Assembly (NCBI GenBank): GCA_018697195.1
Contig: JAGMWU010000027.1
Location: 12,831,043 to 12,895,042 of the forward strand
DNA: 64,000 nt
DNA from: Certhia americana
Lineage: Eukaryota > Chordata > Aves > Passeriformes > Certhiidae
Direction: 5' to 3'
Shown: positions 1 through 10,955 of the stretch, piece after piece
Layout: each line of letters begins with the position of its first letter
How positions within the stretch are numbered: position 1 is the first letter of the stretch
Made by a program: the position numbers and the translations under genes
The notes under the pieces: model-generated
The model's database searches: none
What the model was told of the DNA's origin: nothing
Seen by the model: the letters and a program-made list of their open reading frames with translations, nothing else

Positions 1-1025
1 TTTTTTTTTTTTAAATTATGATTTACCTTCTTTTTCTACAAGGTGGCTCACTTAAAAAGAAAACCCTCAATACTTAGAAATACTCAGGAAAAGGCTGAGG
101 ACTTGACATCATTCTTAAAATGTATGTTTTTTTGACCATCGCTGTGTTCTGCAGAGGTTTGTGTCGCACTGCCCTCATCAAGCTCTGAGACTTACTTGGA
201 AATGCCATTGCTCTGACACTGAAGGAAGCAAACTTCTGGATTCTGGCTCTGAGTGGTTTATGGCAATATGTAATTCCCAAAGGTAAGCCATCAAAAGAAA
301 CGTTGAAATATAAAAAGAAATTGTTTAAATATAAAGCTAAAACTGGTAAATGGGACAAAGAAAACTCACTCTGTATGTGCAGGGAACAGGTGAGTAATAG
401 AGGGCACAAGCTGTGAAATGCTTTATGTTTTTACAGTGAGAGTAACCCAGCACAGAGACTAAATCACCGAAGTGTAATACTACACTTGAGACAAAATTGA
501 AATTAATGAGATCTGTTTAATCAATAAGAAAAAGAAGCAAGCATGAAGAATCTATGTTTGATAAGATGCTGGCGAGCCATTCTCATATTTTTCAAAACTA
601 ATTGGGTTTCTCATAAGCAATAATACTATTGGTACCTGTAGGTGAAAAAGGGTATTCTCAGGAGTGTGCAAGATGACCTGAAATAAACTCTAGACTCTAT
701 TAAAGAAGTTATCATATTCATATGGATGTTTATGAAAGACAACAGTCTGCCAATTAATTGTTAATTAATGTGTTCATTGTAATTACGAACAAATTTAGTA
801 ATTCGTGAAAAATTACTAAAGAACCCTATAGTTTATGGAGCCAACACTCCAAGTCTCTTCACAAAGCGTACGACAACCTACATACATTACAAGGTAAAAG
901 AACCATTCTAATCCCGTATAGCAGCCATGTCTGGGGGGAAAAGTTAATACAACTAAATTAACATTTCTTCCCCCACTAACAATAAGCATTAAAATGTTTT
1001 TAGCCTATAAAGTTGCATGGGTAGG
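1..1025. other. No gene recognised; AT-rich flank
   Basis: I see no coding region, LTR or LINE signature here. The sequence is AT-rich with short homopolymers, including a T run at the window edge. The only long open frame (74-409, minus) has no recognisable domain and low-complexity hydrophobic content, so I treat it as chance. The stretch ends at the 5' LTR of ERV-A. Confidence 0.6.
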
Positions 1026-1323
1026 TGTCATGCTTTTTTTGCATGTTTCTTTTAGCCTTCGATGTTTTGAATTCTTGGAGTCAGATTTCTCACACATTTT
1101 TAATGTAAATAATAATTGTTTTGCATTCCTCTATAGAGGAAGAGAGACTTGAGGCACTATTGGTTTGACCTGTGGGATCAGAGAGGCTGGACTGTATTCT
1201 CCAATCCCTGTTCACCTTTGAAAAGATATATATATCGAGGTCACACAATAAACCTTCGCTTTTCCTCCCGTCTCTGTGAAGAGAGTTGTCGTGCGTGTGT
1301 TCATTTCTTGTCGAACAGTGACA
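1026..1323 (+). repeat. ERV-A 5' LTR
   Basis: The repeat starts TGTCA and ends TGACA, a 5-bp terminal inverted repeat. It carries a TATA-like run (tatatata, about 1226) and AATAAA near 1247. It matches 6530-6829 over its full length. The following 65 bases (1324-1388) are also shared with the sequence after the 3' LTR, but they are the inverted U5 of another LTR family (LTR-1), so I do not count them as part of this LTR. Confidence 0.8.
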
Positions 1324-1855
1324 CCCCTCCCTCTGAATTATTATAACTTTGAAATTAAGGGGCTCTCAGGTGAAGATATGGGAATAGGTGGGCAGTGCCT
1401 GCAGTTGGGTACCCTGTGAAGGGTGGGACCCTTTTGGGGGCGGTCCCGGACCCCTTTCCCCCCGCACCGTCCCCCGGGGCGCGGCAGGTGGTAGCGTATG
1501 TGCGGCTGAGGTGCAGAGAGCTGAAGCGGCTCCGGCAGCAGCGTTTGTCTCTGCATCCCATTCCCGCTCCGCTCCGCACTGAGCACAGGCTCTACTGGGA
1601 CTGGTGTGGCCCCAGTGGAGGCTGATTCGGGTCTGCGGTCCCAGTCTCCCACAGACACTGGGACCGCCGCAGATGCAGGCGCTGCAGGGTTCACTTTTGG
1701 TGCAGATGGGGACGCGGCCAGCGGGAGACCTGTGGTCCCCCGGGGTCGGGGGCCTTCGTCAACAGTGTTGTGGACGCTCCCCTTGTGTCAGGTGACCATC
1801 CGTCTGAGGGAGAACAGACGGTTCTGGTGAGAAGTTAAAAATAAAGGCAGAGGAG

Positions 1856-3062
1856 ATGGCTGAAGGTGCTTCTGCACGTCGCTCCCAGGATCGTGGAGAT
1901 GGCTCCTCTGGCCCTGCTGATGCTGCAGGGGACGCTGCATCGGAGGAGGTCAAGCTGACTCTCAGTCGGGGGCATCTGCCTCTCTCCATGTGGAGTCCAC
2001 AGGACGAGAATCAGCAGGTGCCGCGACCCTACCAGGGGGTTATCAAGCTTTCCCTGTGCTTAGAGGTGTTACAAATAACACCTATCAACCCTTATCTTGG
2101 CCATCTTTGCTGGAGCTCTGTGATAAGGTTGGAAAATATGGTCTGGGGTCTGCTGAAGTTATGCAGCTGCTTCATGTGTTTGCTTCGATGTGCTGCTGCC
2201 TCATGACATCCGCAGCTTGGCTCACATTCTTTTTGACCCTGTAATATATGACCTTTTCGAGTCCAAATGGACTCAATTGGCAGCCAGAGAAGTGCGGCGG
2301 AATGCTACGCTGGGTCAACAGGATCCCAGGCATGTGATTGGCACTGATGTGTTGCTGGGTCTAGGCAATTATGCTTCTCCTAATGGCCAGGCTGGTTTTG
2401 ATCCCCTTGTGCTAGAGCAGTGCAAGGAAACAGGCGTGGCAGCGTTGGTTCAGACCATGGAATTGACTGCTCCGAAAGAAGCATTTGTGACCATAATCCA
2501 GGGAGTTGATGAGCCCTTCCTACAATTTGCAAGGGTATTGACTGCCTCTGTGGAGAGGCAAGTGAGGGATTCCGAAGCAAGGAAGCTCTCGCTTGGACAC
2601 CTGGTGAGAAGCAATTGTAATGCTGATTGTAGGAGGATCATAGAGGCTCTTCCTGGCGATCCTTCTGTCTCCGACATGGTGGAAGCCTGTGCGAGGATGG
2701 GTACCTTTGGCCATAAGGAGGCTGCCTTGGCAACTGCTGTACAACCAGTTTGGACAGCACCGCAGGGTGGACAGCTGTGGCATGGGAATGCTGGGACCGG
2801 TAAGAAACAGAAAAAGAAGAGGCAGAAGGTCACAACTCCCTTGTTTTTGTGTGGTCGGTGGGGCAGGCCAAACCATACCTCCAATGTCTGTAAGGCGACT
2901 GTTCATGTTAATGGACAGGTTTTGCAGGGGTCGGGAAACAAGAAGCAGAGTGCAAAGGGGAGTCGCACTCAGACACAAGTTTCTCTCCAGACCCAGGAGC
3001 TGATGGAGGTCTGCTTAGCCAACTCACAGCCAGCACCCACGGCTCAGCAGGAGTGGATGTGA
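1856..3062 (+). pseudogene. gag: ERV-A gag, frameshifted
   Basis: This is the structural polyprotein precursor. The likely start is the ATG at 1856. The reading frame shifts at least twice before settling into 2190-3062, which carries capsid-like sequence: QGVDEPFLQFARVL and the following helix resemble the major homology region of retroviral capsids. Near 2840-2890 a nucleocapsid zinc knuckle is present, but its second cysteine position reads tryptophan (CGRW...H...C), so the CCHC motif is broken. The end overlaps the dUTPase/protease frame, as in betaretroviruses, which reach pro by frameshifting. Confidence 0.7.
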
Positions 3063-3727
3063 GCACCGCAGAAACAGTTGTCATAGACTCTGGCAAAATA
3101 CACAAGGTCCCTCTGGATGCTGTTGGTCCCTTGGGTGGAAACAGGAGTGCTCTCCTTATGGGGAGATCTAGTGCCACCATTCAGGGCATCATTGTGCACA
3201 TAGGGTTGATTGATGCGGATTTTATGGGACAGATTTGTGCGATGGTGTCCACGCCCACCCCCTCATCACTATCCCGAAAGGAATAAAGATTGCTCAACTT
3301 GTGCCTTTTAAGTCTTCTGTTCCTAGGGCGGTTGACGGGAGATGGCAGCTTTTGATCCACTGGGCCACCTCAGGTTCACTGGACCACTGTCCTGACTGTA
3401 GACCGTCCCGAGAAGGTGTGCGCCCTTTCCGTTTCTGGTGTGGCATCGCCGGAGATCTGTCTCCGTGGGCTTCTGGACACTGGCATGGATGTCACGATTC
3501 TCTCCCTGGCTGCCTGGCCTCCGGAGTGGCCTTTGGAGGCGGTGCAGACACCTGTCATGGGATTGGGGGGAATGACGCAGTGCTATGTGAGCCAGCTGCC
3601 TGTGAAGATCACGAACCCAGAGGGACAGATGGCCATGGTTCGGCCTCATGTCGCTACATGTCTTGTTAATCTCTGGGGGAGGGATCTACTGGCTGTGTGC
3701 AGGGTGCGCATCGGGACAGATTTTTGA
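3053..3727 (+). pseudogene. pro: ERV-A dUTPase and protease
   Basis: The first part (3053-3320) reads like a retroviral dUTPase: LLMGRSS, then GLIDADFMGQI, then an I-P-K-G-x-K-I-A-Q-L segment. It switches frame near 3285. The aspartic protease follows in another frame (3416-3727). Its active-site triplet is DTG (LLDTGMDVTIL) and its C-terminal part reads LWGRDLL. The two domains are adjacent upstream of RT, the usual betaretroviral order. At least one frameshift separates them, so the copy cannot express a complete product. Confidence 0.65.
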
Positions 3728-4593
3728 TGGGGGCCACTGCGATGAAGGGCACAGAGTATCCTATGCCTCCTTTATGGTGGCTGGTGAACAAACTTCTCTG
3801 GGAAAACCAGTGGCCCCTCACTCATGACAAATTAATCACCCTTCGAGACCTGGTGCAGGAGCAGTTGGACCAGGGTCATCTGCAGCCTTCTACCAGTCCC
3901 TGGAACACTCCTGTCTTCTGCATCAGGAAGAAGTCTGGGAAATGGAGGTTGTTACAAGACCTCTGAAAAGTCAATGCTGTGATGGAAAGCATGGCAACGC
4001 TGCAGGTGGGCATGCCATCTCCTACCATGCTTCCTGCAGATTGGCCAATCCTCATCATGGATTTGAAGGATTGTTTTTTCACAATTCCTTTGCATCCCGA
4101 TGATAGACTGAAATTTGCCTTCTCAGTGCCAGCAATTGGCAATGCTGAGCACGCACAGTGATATCAATGGCAAGTTTTACCCCAGGGCACGCAGAACAGT
4201 CCGGCCATATGCCAATTGTATGTGGCCCGTGCCTTGTCTGGAGTTCGCAAGCAGTTTCCTGATTCCCATCTGTATCATTATATGGATAACATTTTGGTGG
4301 CTGCGTCCCCCCAGGAGGAGCTGCTGAGGATACAGCCTCAGTTGCTCAATGCCTTGCATTCAAATGGGCTGCAGGTGGCTCCAGAAAAGGTTCCACAACA
4401 GTCTCCTTGGAAGTATTTGGGCATCAGAATTCTGGAATGGACAATCCATCACCAGGAGGTGCAATTTGTGCATTCAGTGAAGACACTGAATGATTCCCAA
4501 AAGTTGGAAGGTGTCATCACCTGGTTACGTCCGTATTTGGGACTGACCAGCGTCCAATTGTCTCCTTTGTTTGATTTATTGAAAGGAGACTGA
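3724..4593 (+). pseudogene. pol: ERV-A reverse transcriptase, inactive
   Basis: RNA-dependent DNA polymerase fragment. The fingers motif [12 protein letters not shown] is at about 3890-3925, the first catalytic aspartate region ([12 protein letters not shown]) at about 4057, and the LPQG motif near 4180. The polymerase box reads Y-M-D-N (4279-4290), so the second catalytic aspartate is gone. In-frame stops occur at 3964 and 4159, and the frame ends at 4593. The thumb/connection domain continues after a frame change at about 4600. Confidence 0.75.
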
Positions 4594-4612
4594 TTTAAAG
4601 TCACCTCAGACA

Positions 4613-5554
4613 TTGACCCCTGAGGCACATCAGGTGCTGGAGGAGGTTCAGCAAGCTGTTTCTGCTTGCCAGGTTCATCACATTGATCCTGCCATTGATA
4701 TCACTGTGTTCATTACCACTCCAGATTCTAATCCCACAGGTATCATTGGCCAATGGATTGACAAATGGTCTGATCCCTTGCACGTCTTGGAATGGGTCTT
4801 CCTACCCCATCAGCTGCAGAAGATGGCAACTGCAGTGTTTGAGATGATTGCTCGTTTCATAATCAAATGTCGACAACAGTGTTTGCAATTGATGGGTGCA
4901 GATCCCGCAAAGATCATACTCCCGATACAGTGGGAGGATTTTGAATGGAGCCTTGCAAACAGTGTGTCCCTGCAAAGTGCTCTGGAAAACTTTTCAAGGC
5001 AGATCACTTATCATGTGCCCAGCCATAAGTTACTACAGGTAGCAAAATTCACAAAAATCTCTTTGTGGCCCAAAAATAGCCAGGAACCAGTGCAAGGACA
5101 CAACATCTTCACTTACAGTTCGGGGAAAACAGGGAAAGCCATTGTTACCTGGAGGGATGGATCTGAGTGGCAGGTTCTGGAAGGCCATGAGGATGAGTCA
5201 GCCCAACTGGTTGAATTAAGGACTGCTGTCATGGCATTTGAGAAATTTTCCCAGTAACCTTTCAGTTTGGTCACAGATTCGGCCTATGTGGCTGCCATCG
5301 CACAGCAATTGGGTTATTCAGTTTTGAAGGAGGTCAGTAATCCTGCCTTGTTTCATCTACTGAAGATGTTGTGGTGTGCCATTCAGGACCGCGTTCATCC
5401 ATACTACATCCTGCATGTGAGAAGTCACACCAACCTGCCAGGGTTTGTAGCGGAAGGTAACGCGAGGGCTGACAAGTTGGCTAACCCAGCATCGGTGGCA
5501 CCTCAGCCTGACACACTTGCGCAGGGCAAGGCATCACATGGGTTTTTCCATTAA
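4613..5554 (+). pseudogene. pol: ERV-A RT connection and RNase H
   Basis: The connection domain (HVLEWVFLPHQ at about 4780) leads into an RNase H-like segment. The first acidic motif position reads TYSSGKTGKA, so the usual first aspartate is not present. The later motif TDSAYVA is retained (5274 onward) and RSHTNLPGF at about 5430 is the C-terminal RNase H region. A TAA at 5255-5257 and another at 5552-5554 interrupt the frame. This is a decayed copy by both stops and catalytic loss. Confidence 0.65.
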
Positions 5555-5566
5555 AAGGCACATACC

Positions 5567-6310
5567 TTGCAGAAGCAGTTTCAGCTGACTCCTACTGAGG
5601 CTCATGACATTGTCGAGTCATGTGATGACTGTCACGTGCTGGCTGTGCCTTTGCTGGCTGGAGTGAACCTCAGAGGCCTTAGGGCCTTGGAGCTTTGGCA
5701 GACTGATGTCACCCAGATTGCCGAGTTCGGCCGGCTCAAGTATGTGCATGTCATGGTGGACACGTTCTCCTCTGCCATGTGGGCCTCTGCTCCCACTGGG
5801 GAAAAGGCCCGCGATGTCCTTGCCCACTGGAGGCAGGCCTTTGCCGTTCTAGGCATGCCTTCTGCTGTGAAAACCGACAATGGTCCTTTGCAGGTGTGGC
5901 AATTCCTACAAACTTGGGGTGTGTCACACAAGTTTGGTATCCCTCATTCTCCAACTGGTCAAGCTATTGTAGAACACGCTCATGGTACTCTGAAGGGGGT
6001 TCTTCAAAAACAAAATGGGGAAATGCAGGGTGACACCCTGCAGAGTCGGTTGGCAAAGGCTTTTTACACCATCAATCATCTTACTGTGCCACAAAATTCA
6101 AGTAACCCTGTCATTTTGAATCATCATCTCTCGTTGCAGGCTTTGGACGAGACGCCTCAGCCTAGAGCGAAGGTTCGGGTGCGAAATTTGGTCACCAAAG
6201 AGTGGGAAGGTCCCTATGAACTTATCACTTTGGGGTGTGGGTACGTGTACGTATCCACAGATACTGGAATACGCTGGGTACCTTTGAGGTGTGTTCGTCC
6301 TGACCTGTGA
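5567..6310 (+). pseudogene. pol: ERV-A integrase, long open frame
   Basis: This 247-codon frame covers the zinc-binding end (ESCDDCHV), the catalytic core and the C-terminal SH3-like part. The core acidic residues are visible: WQTDVTQI, then KTDNGP, then GQAIVEHAH, giving the D,D-35-E set. The C-terminus reads EWEGPYELITLGCGYVYV and ends at RPDL, typical of betaretroviral integrase. It is the best preserved ERV-A domain, but it lacks the upstream histidines of the zinc domain in frame. The 3' LTR follows after about 220 bp, with no env. Confidence 0.8.
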
Positions 6311-6511
6311 CTGCAGAGACAGAATCCGGCTGACGGGCAACATGGAAACTGTGACCAAACTGAAAGTCATAAAGTGGATGGATCATCAAGTGATGACTTG
6401 GATGCAGAAGATGTGAGTGATCACTCTGACGATTCCTCCACAAATGGACATTGAAAATTGTACATTTTTTCTTTTAACTTTGTTCATTTTTCTTTTTTTT
6501 CTTTTTTCTTA

Positions 6512-6529
6512 AATGGAAAAAGGGTGAGA
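6512..6529 (+). promoter_or_regulatory. ERV-A polypurine tract
   Basis: A purine-rich run immediately precedes the TGTCA start of the 3' LTR. It is the expected plus-strand primer position and fixes the 3' LTR boundary at 6530. Confidence 0.7.
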
Positions 6530-6829
6530 TGTCACCCTGATTTTGCATGTTTCCTTTAGCCTTTGATGTTTTGAATTCTTGGAGTCAGATTTCTCCCACA
6601 TTTTTAATATAAATAATAATTGTTTTGCATTCCTCTCTAGAGGAAGTGAGACTTGATGGACTGTTGGTTTGACCTGAGGGATCAGAGAGGCTGGACTGTA
6701 TTCTCCAATCCCTGTTCACCTTTGAAGAGATATATATATCGAGGTCACACAATAAACCTTCACTTTTCCTCCCTTTTCTGTGAAGAGAGTTGTCGAGCGT
6801 GCGTATTCATTTCTTGTCGAACAGTGAGA
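6530..6829 (+). repeat. ERV-A 3' LTR
   Basis: It matches 1026-1323 with scattered substitutions. It starts TGTCA, has the same TATA-like run near 6730 and AATAAA near 6751, and ends at TGAGA, where a minus-strand LTR-1 begins. The last five bases are shared between the two elements. Confidence 0.8.
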
Positions 6830-7478
6830 CCCCTCCCTCTGAATTATTATAACTTTGAAATTAAGGGGCTCTCAGGTGAAGATATGGGAATAGAAATAAC
6901 AGTTCTTTATTAGGGGAACTAAAATAAACAATAAACCAAAACCACATACAATAAGACAAACAAATAAACAAAAAAACCCACTGACAGAGTCAGGATACAA
7001 CCTGACACCCTTTGGGTCAGGGTGTTGGTGGCAGTCTCCTTAAATGGTGGTTGTAGTCCTAGTAGCAGATGTGGCTCTGTTGAAGTGATGCTCCTGTAGA
7101 AAGAGTGGAGTTCTTTTGCTGAAGGTCCAGTGGTGATAGATGGGCCTGGTCTTCCTCTGAGAATCCAGTGGAAAAGGTTACTTGGTGTTCCAACTCCCAG
7201 ATTTTTATCCAGGTAGGAATGCTTGGCTCCTCCCCCTGGATGGAGCATTTTCCAGTGGGATGATGTAATTCTATCAGTGAGACTCAATGGCCCATTAGCA
7301 GAAGATATCTCCCTGGTGGGAGGCTGGGTTGTGGAAGAGATAAGAAAACTGTCCCAGCAGGTTTCTTGACAGTTGGCCCATTGACAGATGATTACACCCC
7401 CCCACACACACCCCAGTTTCATCAGATGGTGATAGAATACAGAGTTTTGGTTACATTTTGTACTGCAACCCATGGCAT
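6825..7478 (-). repeat. Solo LTR-1, minus strand
   Basis: The reverse complement starts TG(T/C)CATGGGTTGCAG and matches 54879-55531 over about 650 bp. It includes a reversed AATAAA-type signal near 6908 and the U5 segment at 6830-6893. No internal retroviral genes accompany it. The left end abuts the ERV-A 3' LTR. The U5 part alone recurs inside ERV-A at 1324-1388. Confidence 0.75.
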
Positions 7479-7865
7479 TTTCTTAAGTGATGTTTTATGC
7501 TTTTATATTGCTATATTACTATAGATAATAGTAACCAAAATTACTACATACTTGCTTTCCATTGCAATCAAATTATTGTTAAATAAACCCTACATGTATA
7601 TTTTTACAAACACCAATCATTCAGTGTCATTTCCCTCCAATCCACCTCAAGGCATCTATTGAAAGGAATCTGGATTACCCTTGCCTTCTGGGGTGGATTG
7701 TAACAGCCTCTTTTTAATACTTCTAGTAGCATCAAATACAATAGTGAAACTTGTATATAGGTCTTCAGTGGCAAATACTCTCAGGATTAAGGTTCATAAT
7801 TACTTGGAGTGTTTTTCTTTATTATTTTAATCTGATTCTAGTTAAGCATCCCACAAAGCTACGTT
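7479..7865. other. Unassigned AT-rich stretch
   Basis: I see no open frame, LTR end or LINE signature here. It lies between solo LTR-1 and an LTR-like minus-strand segment. Confidence 0.5.
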
Positions 7866-8270
7866 GAAGCTTCCTCCCCGATTCTCGCCCAGAACGCGTG
7901 GGGAGGTCAGCTTCCACAGGAATTGGGCTGACATCTTTTAATTAGAGAGACACAGCTTCACACCATTTGCTCGAAAACAACTTTTGATAAGGTAAAAATA
8001 ACAAACAGGATACCGTGCACGGTACATGGAGCAGTCAGGAGAAAAGCACGGGCTCTGGGTCCCACAGGGTCTTTTATACATTTCGGGCAACCAGGGGAAC
8101 CAGGGTGGAGACCAAGGGAAGTATCCAACAAGAAAAGAGTAATTAAGAATATTACAATTTCTGCAACAAAAATTAACCAATTGTTACAGAAAACTTTTTA
8201 ATAATAACCTGAAATCGAAATGGCAGGAAACTAAGAGTGGGTCTTTGTTCTCTTAGGACCAGAAACAATT
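7866..8270 (-). repeat. LTR-like segment, minus strand
   Basis: On the minus strand there is a TATAAAAGACCC promoter-like motif (8070-8081) with CCAAT-like and G/C-rich sequence around it, as in ERV LTRs. I could not find both ends or a target duplication, so the limits are approximate. Confidence 0.35.
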
Positions 8271-8336
8271 TTGCTGGGGTTTTGAACCGAGACCCCTCTC
8301 CTCTTTCACTGAACTGACCCCAACACTAGGTAGTTC

Positions 8337-8697
8337 TGTTACCAAAAGGGTTAATTCAATTTTTACTATGCCTGTGAACTTTCAGCAGAGAAATAAGGCA
8401 TGCAAAAACTGCTTTTCAGCAAGGACAGTTGGGAGATAAGAAGACATCTGGATCAAGAATGCAGTAATAGACAAAACAAAGGAATGAATCTGGGAACTTG
8501 GGGTGAGAGTTATGGTAATGAGTAAATTGTAAAACGCATGTAGTGACTGTATGTAAGTAACTCTCTTGTAGAATCATGTGTCCATGTAAGGTTAAGTGTA
8601 TCCCCCACAGGACCTCAGGCCTGAATAAATGATGTGCTCCTTAACACCACATTAGTGTTAAGGAGCTTTATTCCCATATTTCAGAGATTTGGTGACA
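8337..8697 (+). repeat. Solo LTR-10, plus strand
   Basis: The segment runs from TGTTACC to GGTGACA, which form an imperfect terminal inverted repeat. AATAAA lies at 8624-8629 and is followed by a perfect 12-bp stem with a 7-base loop at 8636-8666, as in R regions that fold around the poly(A) signal. No exact target duplication is visible. Confidence 0.6.
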
Positions 8698-9098
8698 TTT
8701 CCTCTGGCTAACCATGACAGAATTTATTTAGAAATCCTCTATCCTACTGGGAATAATTTTATGCTTAATTTTGAAAGCCCGAAAATTGCATTATAACTAA
8801 ATACGTGTATGTGGGAAATCTGAAAATCATGGAGATGGTGGATGGTTAGCTCAAAAATTAACAAAAATAAAAGAAAACTAGGGCAATATTTAAAAGAGTA
8901 AAACATAGAAATGAGCCCTTTTTTACAGTCCCAAAGAATTAGAAAAAAACCCTGAAGGTAACTCATCATATCCAGCTTTGATTCTCTGCATTGATGGCTT
9001 TTCATATAACCTAAATGGGCATCACATCATGGCTTTTGCAGTTGTTACGGAAACTGAAGTTTTTAATAAGGAAGCAATTGATCCCCAGACAAAGTGCA

Positions 9099-9650
9099 TG
9101 TTTTGGGTTTGCCTGGCAAGGTTTTTGGAGGGGACACGGATTGGCTACAGAGGTGGCTTCTGTGAAAAGCTGCTAGAAGCTTCCCCTATGTCCAGCTGGA
9201 TCCAAGATAGACCTGCTGCTGGGCCAAGGCTGATCCCATCAGTGACCAAGGTAGTGCCTCTGTGATAACATATTTAAGAGGGGGGGGGGGGGGGGGGAAT
9301 TCCTGTTGCAGAACAGTAGAAGCTGAAGAGAGGAATGTGAAAATGTGAGAGAAACAACTGTGCAGATACCTAGGTCAGTGAAGGAGGAGAGGGAGGAGGT
9401 GCTCCAGGTGCCAGAGCCCATGGTGAAAACCATGGTGTGGTAGGCTGTTCCCCTGCAGCCCATGGAGGTTAGCAGTGGAGCAGATATCCATCTGTAGCCC
9501 ATGGAGAACCCCATTCCAGAGAATGTGAATGTACCCAAAGGGGGTTGCCATACTGTGGGAAGCCCAGTCTAGAGCAGGCTCCTGGCAGGACCTGTGGACC
9601 CATGGATAGAGAAGCCCACACTGGAGCAGATTTACTGGCAGGACATTATT
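9099..9650 (+). repeat. LTR-5 copy 1 (ERVL-like), truncated
   Basis: The sequence from TGTTTTGGGTTTGCC through AAGCTGCTAGAAGCTT to the TATTTAAG promoter-like motif (9271) matches the complete LTR-5 copy at 10956-12032 and the partial copy at 63686. The downstream part has repeated GCAGCCCATGGAG motifs. A run of about 18 G at 9279-9297 interrupts it. The 3' half is missing or unrecognisable. Confidence 0.65.
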
Positions 9651-10350
9651 GAAAGCCAGGATAGCTGCTGATATGGTGATGGCAAAGAAACAGGAAGGGC
9701 CTTTGTATGAGTTCCACAGAAATGTTTACTCCAGCCATGCACGCAGATTGTCCAGGATCAAAGGCAAGGCTCGTGGGAAGGGTCCAGGTTCAAGTATATG
9801 GGTGGTTGGGGCTGGGAGAGTATCAGGGACCAATTGTCAGGGGGCATGAGGGTCCACTGACCTCCACAGGACATGTGACATTTCGGCACTAACGCAACAA
9901 GATGTTGAGAAGCTGGGTGTACAACCCAGATGGCAGAGTTAGTCACTAGGGTAAATGAAGCAAGTGTTATTTGCCAAACATTGAAAGTTACTTTATGGCT
10001 CCTGAGCACAAAGCACGTTGTCTACTTGCTTTGCAGTTAAAGATTACAATGAAAACATTTTGGGGTTTGATGTTTTGACCATACAAAACTGGTGCTTACC
10101 ACACAGCAGCATGTGATTCCTTGCTTCTAGTACCAAACCCAACCTCAATAGAAATTGGGAGGCTATAGTGTGTGTGCAGCCCCTGCACTCCCTGATTTGA
10201 GAATTACCAATGTACCACAGTATCCGATTTCTGCTGCAGCAGGAAATGGATTTTTTGATGCAATAACAGACTTGGGGAAAATGGCACATCATTTCCAGAA
10301 CCCACTCCCCACACAATTCATCTGTCTGGCCAGTCCTGAAGCCAGATAGG
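9651..10350. other. Unassigned, possibly degraded retroviral sequence
   Basis: No open frame longer than about 90 codons has recognisable content. It leads directly into RT-like sequence at about 10360, so part of it may be upstream pol of ERV-B. Confidence 0.35.
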
Positions 10351-10359
10351 AGATGGCTC

Positions 10360-10955
10360 CTGACAATTGATTATCAGCACCTATATGCCAACATAGCTCT
10401 GCTAAAAACTACAGTACCCAATATTGCAAATTTAACAGGCACGCTACAAGCAGCCATACATCCATGGATGGCACTGCTAGCTGTCAGGGATATGTTCTTT
10501 ATGCTCTCTTTACAGGAGAAGGATAAAGATAACTTTGCTTTTATTTGGGAAGATATACAATACATCTTTAACAGACATCCACAATCGCTCATGCTGTGCT
10601 TGCTGAATTTTTATAGAGTCTCATTTCCTTAGAATGTGAAACTGTACCAATATATAGATGATATTCTACATGGAGGTACCTCCCCTGAAAAAGTGGAAGA
10701 AGAGAAAGCAGCAGTATGGCAGGCACTATATAAAGCAGAAGTTTAAGTTCCATTTGAAAAATGTCAGGGACTAAGTAAAGAAATAAAATTTTTAAGTATT
10801 TGGTAGCTTGCAGGTAGCGCAACAATTCTGTTAGAAATCTCATAAAATAGTACAGTCACAGCACCTCAGATTAGGAAAGAATTACAACAGCTTATGAGTA
10901 CTTTAGGGTACTGAAGGAAACATGTACCTGGATTTTCTGTCATTGTTTACCCACT
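10360..10955 (+). pseudogene. pol: ERV-B reverse transcriptase fragment
   Basis: Translating in shifting frames gives RT-like text: LTIDYQHLYANI, then a Y-I-D-D box in QYIDDILHGGTSPEKV (about 10648-10690) and an FLSIW segment matching the strand after the catalytic site. Stops at 10633, 10744 and 10804 break it. The family is not clear; a class III or foamy-like origin is possible. The sequence stops at the left edge of solo LTR-5 (10956) and resumes at 12033. Confidence 0.6.

Larger units (their letters stand above)
1026..6829 (+). mobile_element. ERV-A, env-less betaretrovirus-like provirus (ERVK type)
   Basis: Two similar LTRs of about 300 bp (1026-1323 and 6530-6829) bracket decayed gag, dUTPase/protease and pol. 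A purine-rich tract (6512-6529) abuts the 3' LTR. Integrase ends at 6310, leaving only about 220 bp before that LTR, so there is no env. The order gag, dUTPase-protease, RT, RNase H, integrase, with protease and pol offset from gag, fits betaretroviruses. Several in-frame stops (for example 3964, 4159, 4591, 5255, 5552) show it is dead. No ordinary tRNA primer site is visible after the 5' LTR; instead about 65 bp of inverted LTR-1 sequence lies there. Confidence 0.85.

Noticed and set aside
1324..1388. A 65-bp target-site duplication around ERV-A
   Set aside because: Retroviral duplications are 4-6 bp, and the repeated sequence is identifiable as LTR-1 U5.
9279..9297. G run (also 40367-40381 and 50938-50953) as G-quadruplex elements
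   Set aside because: Each is a plain homopolymer inside an LTR, prone to length error in assembly; no regular G-tract pattern supports a functional claim.
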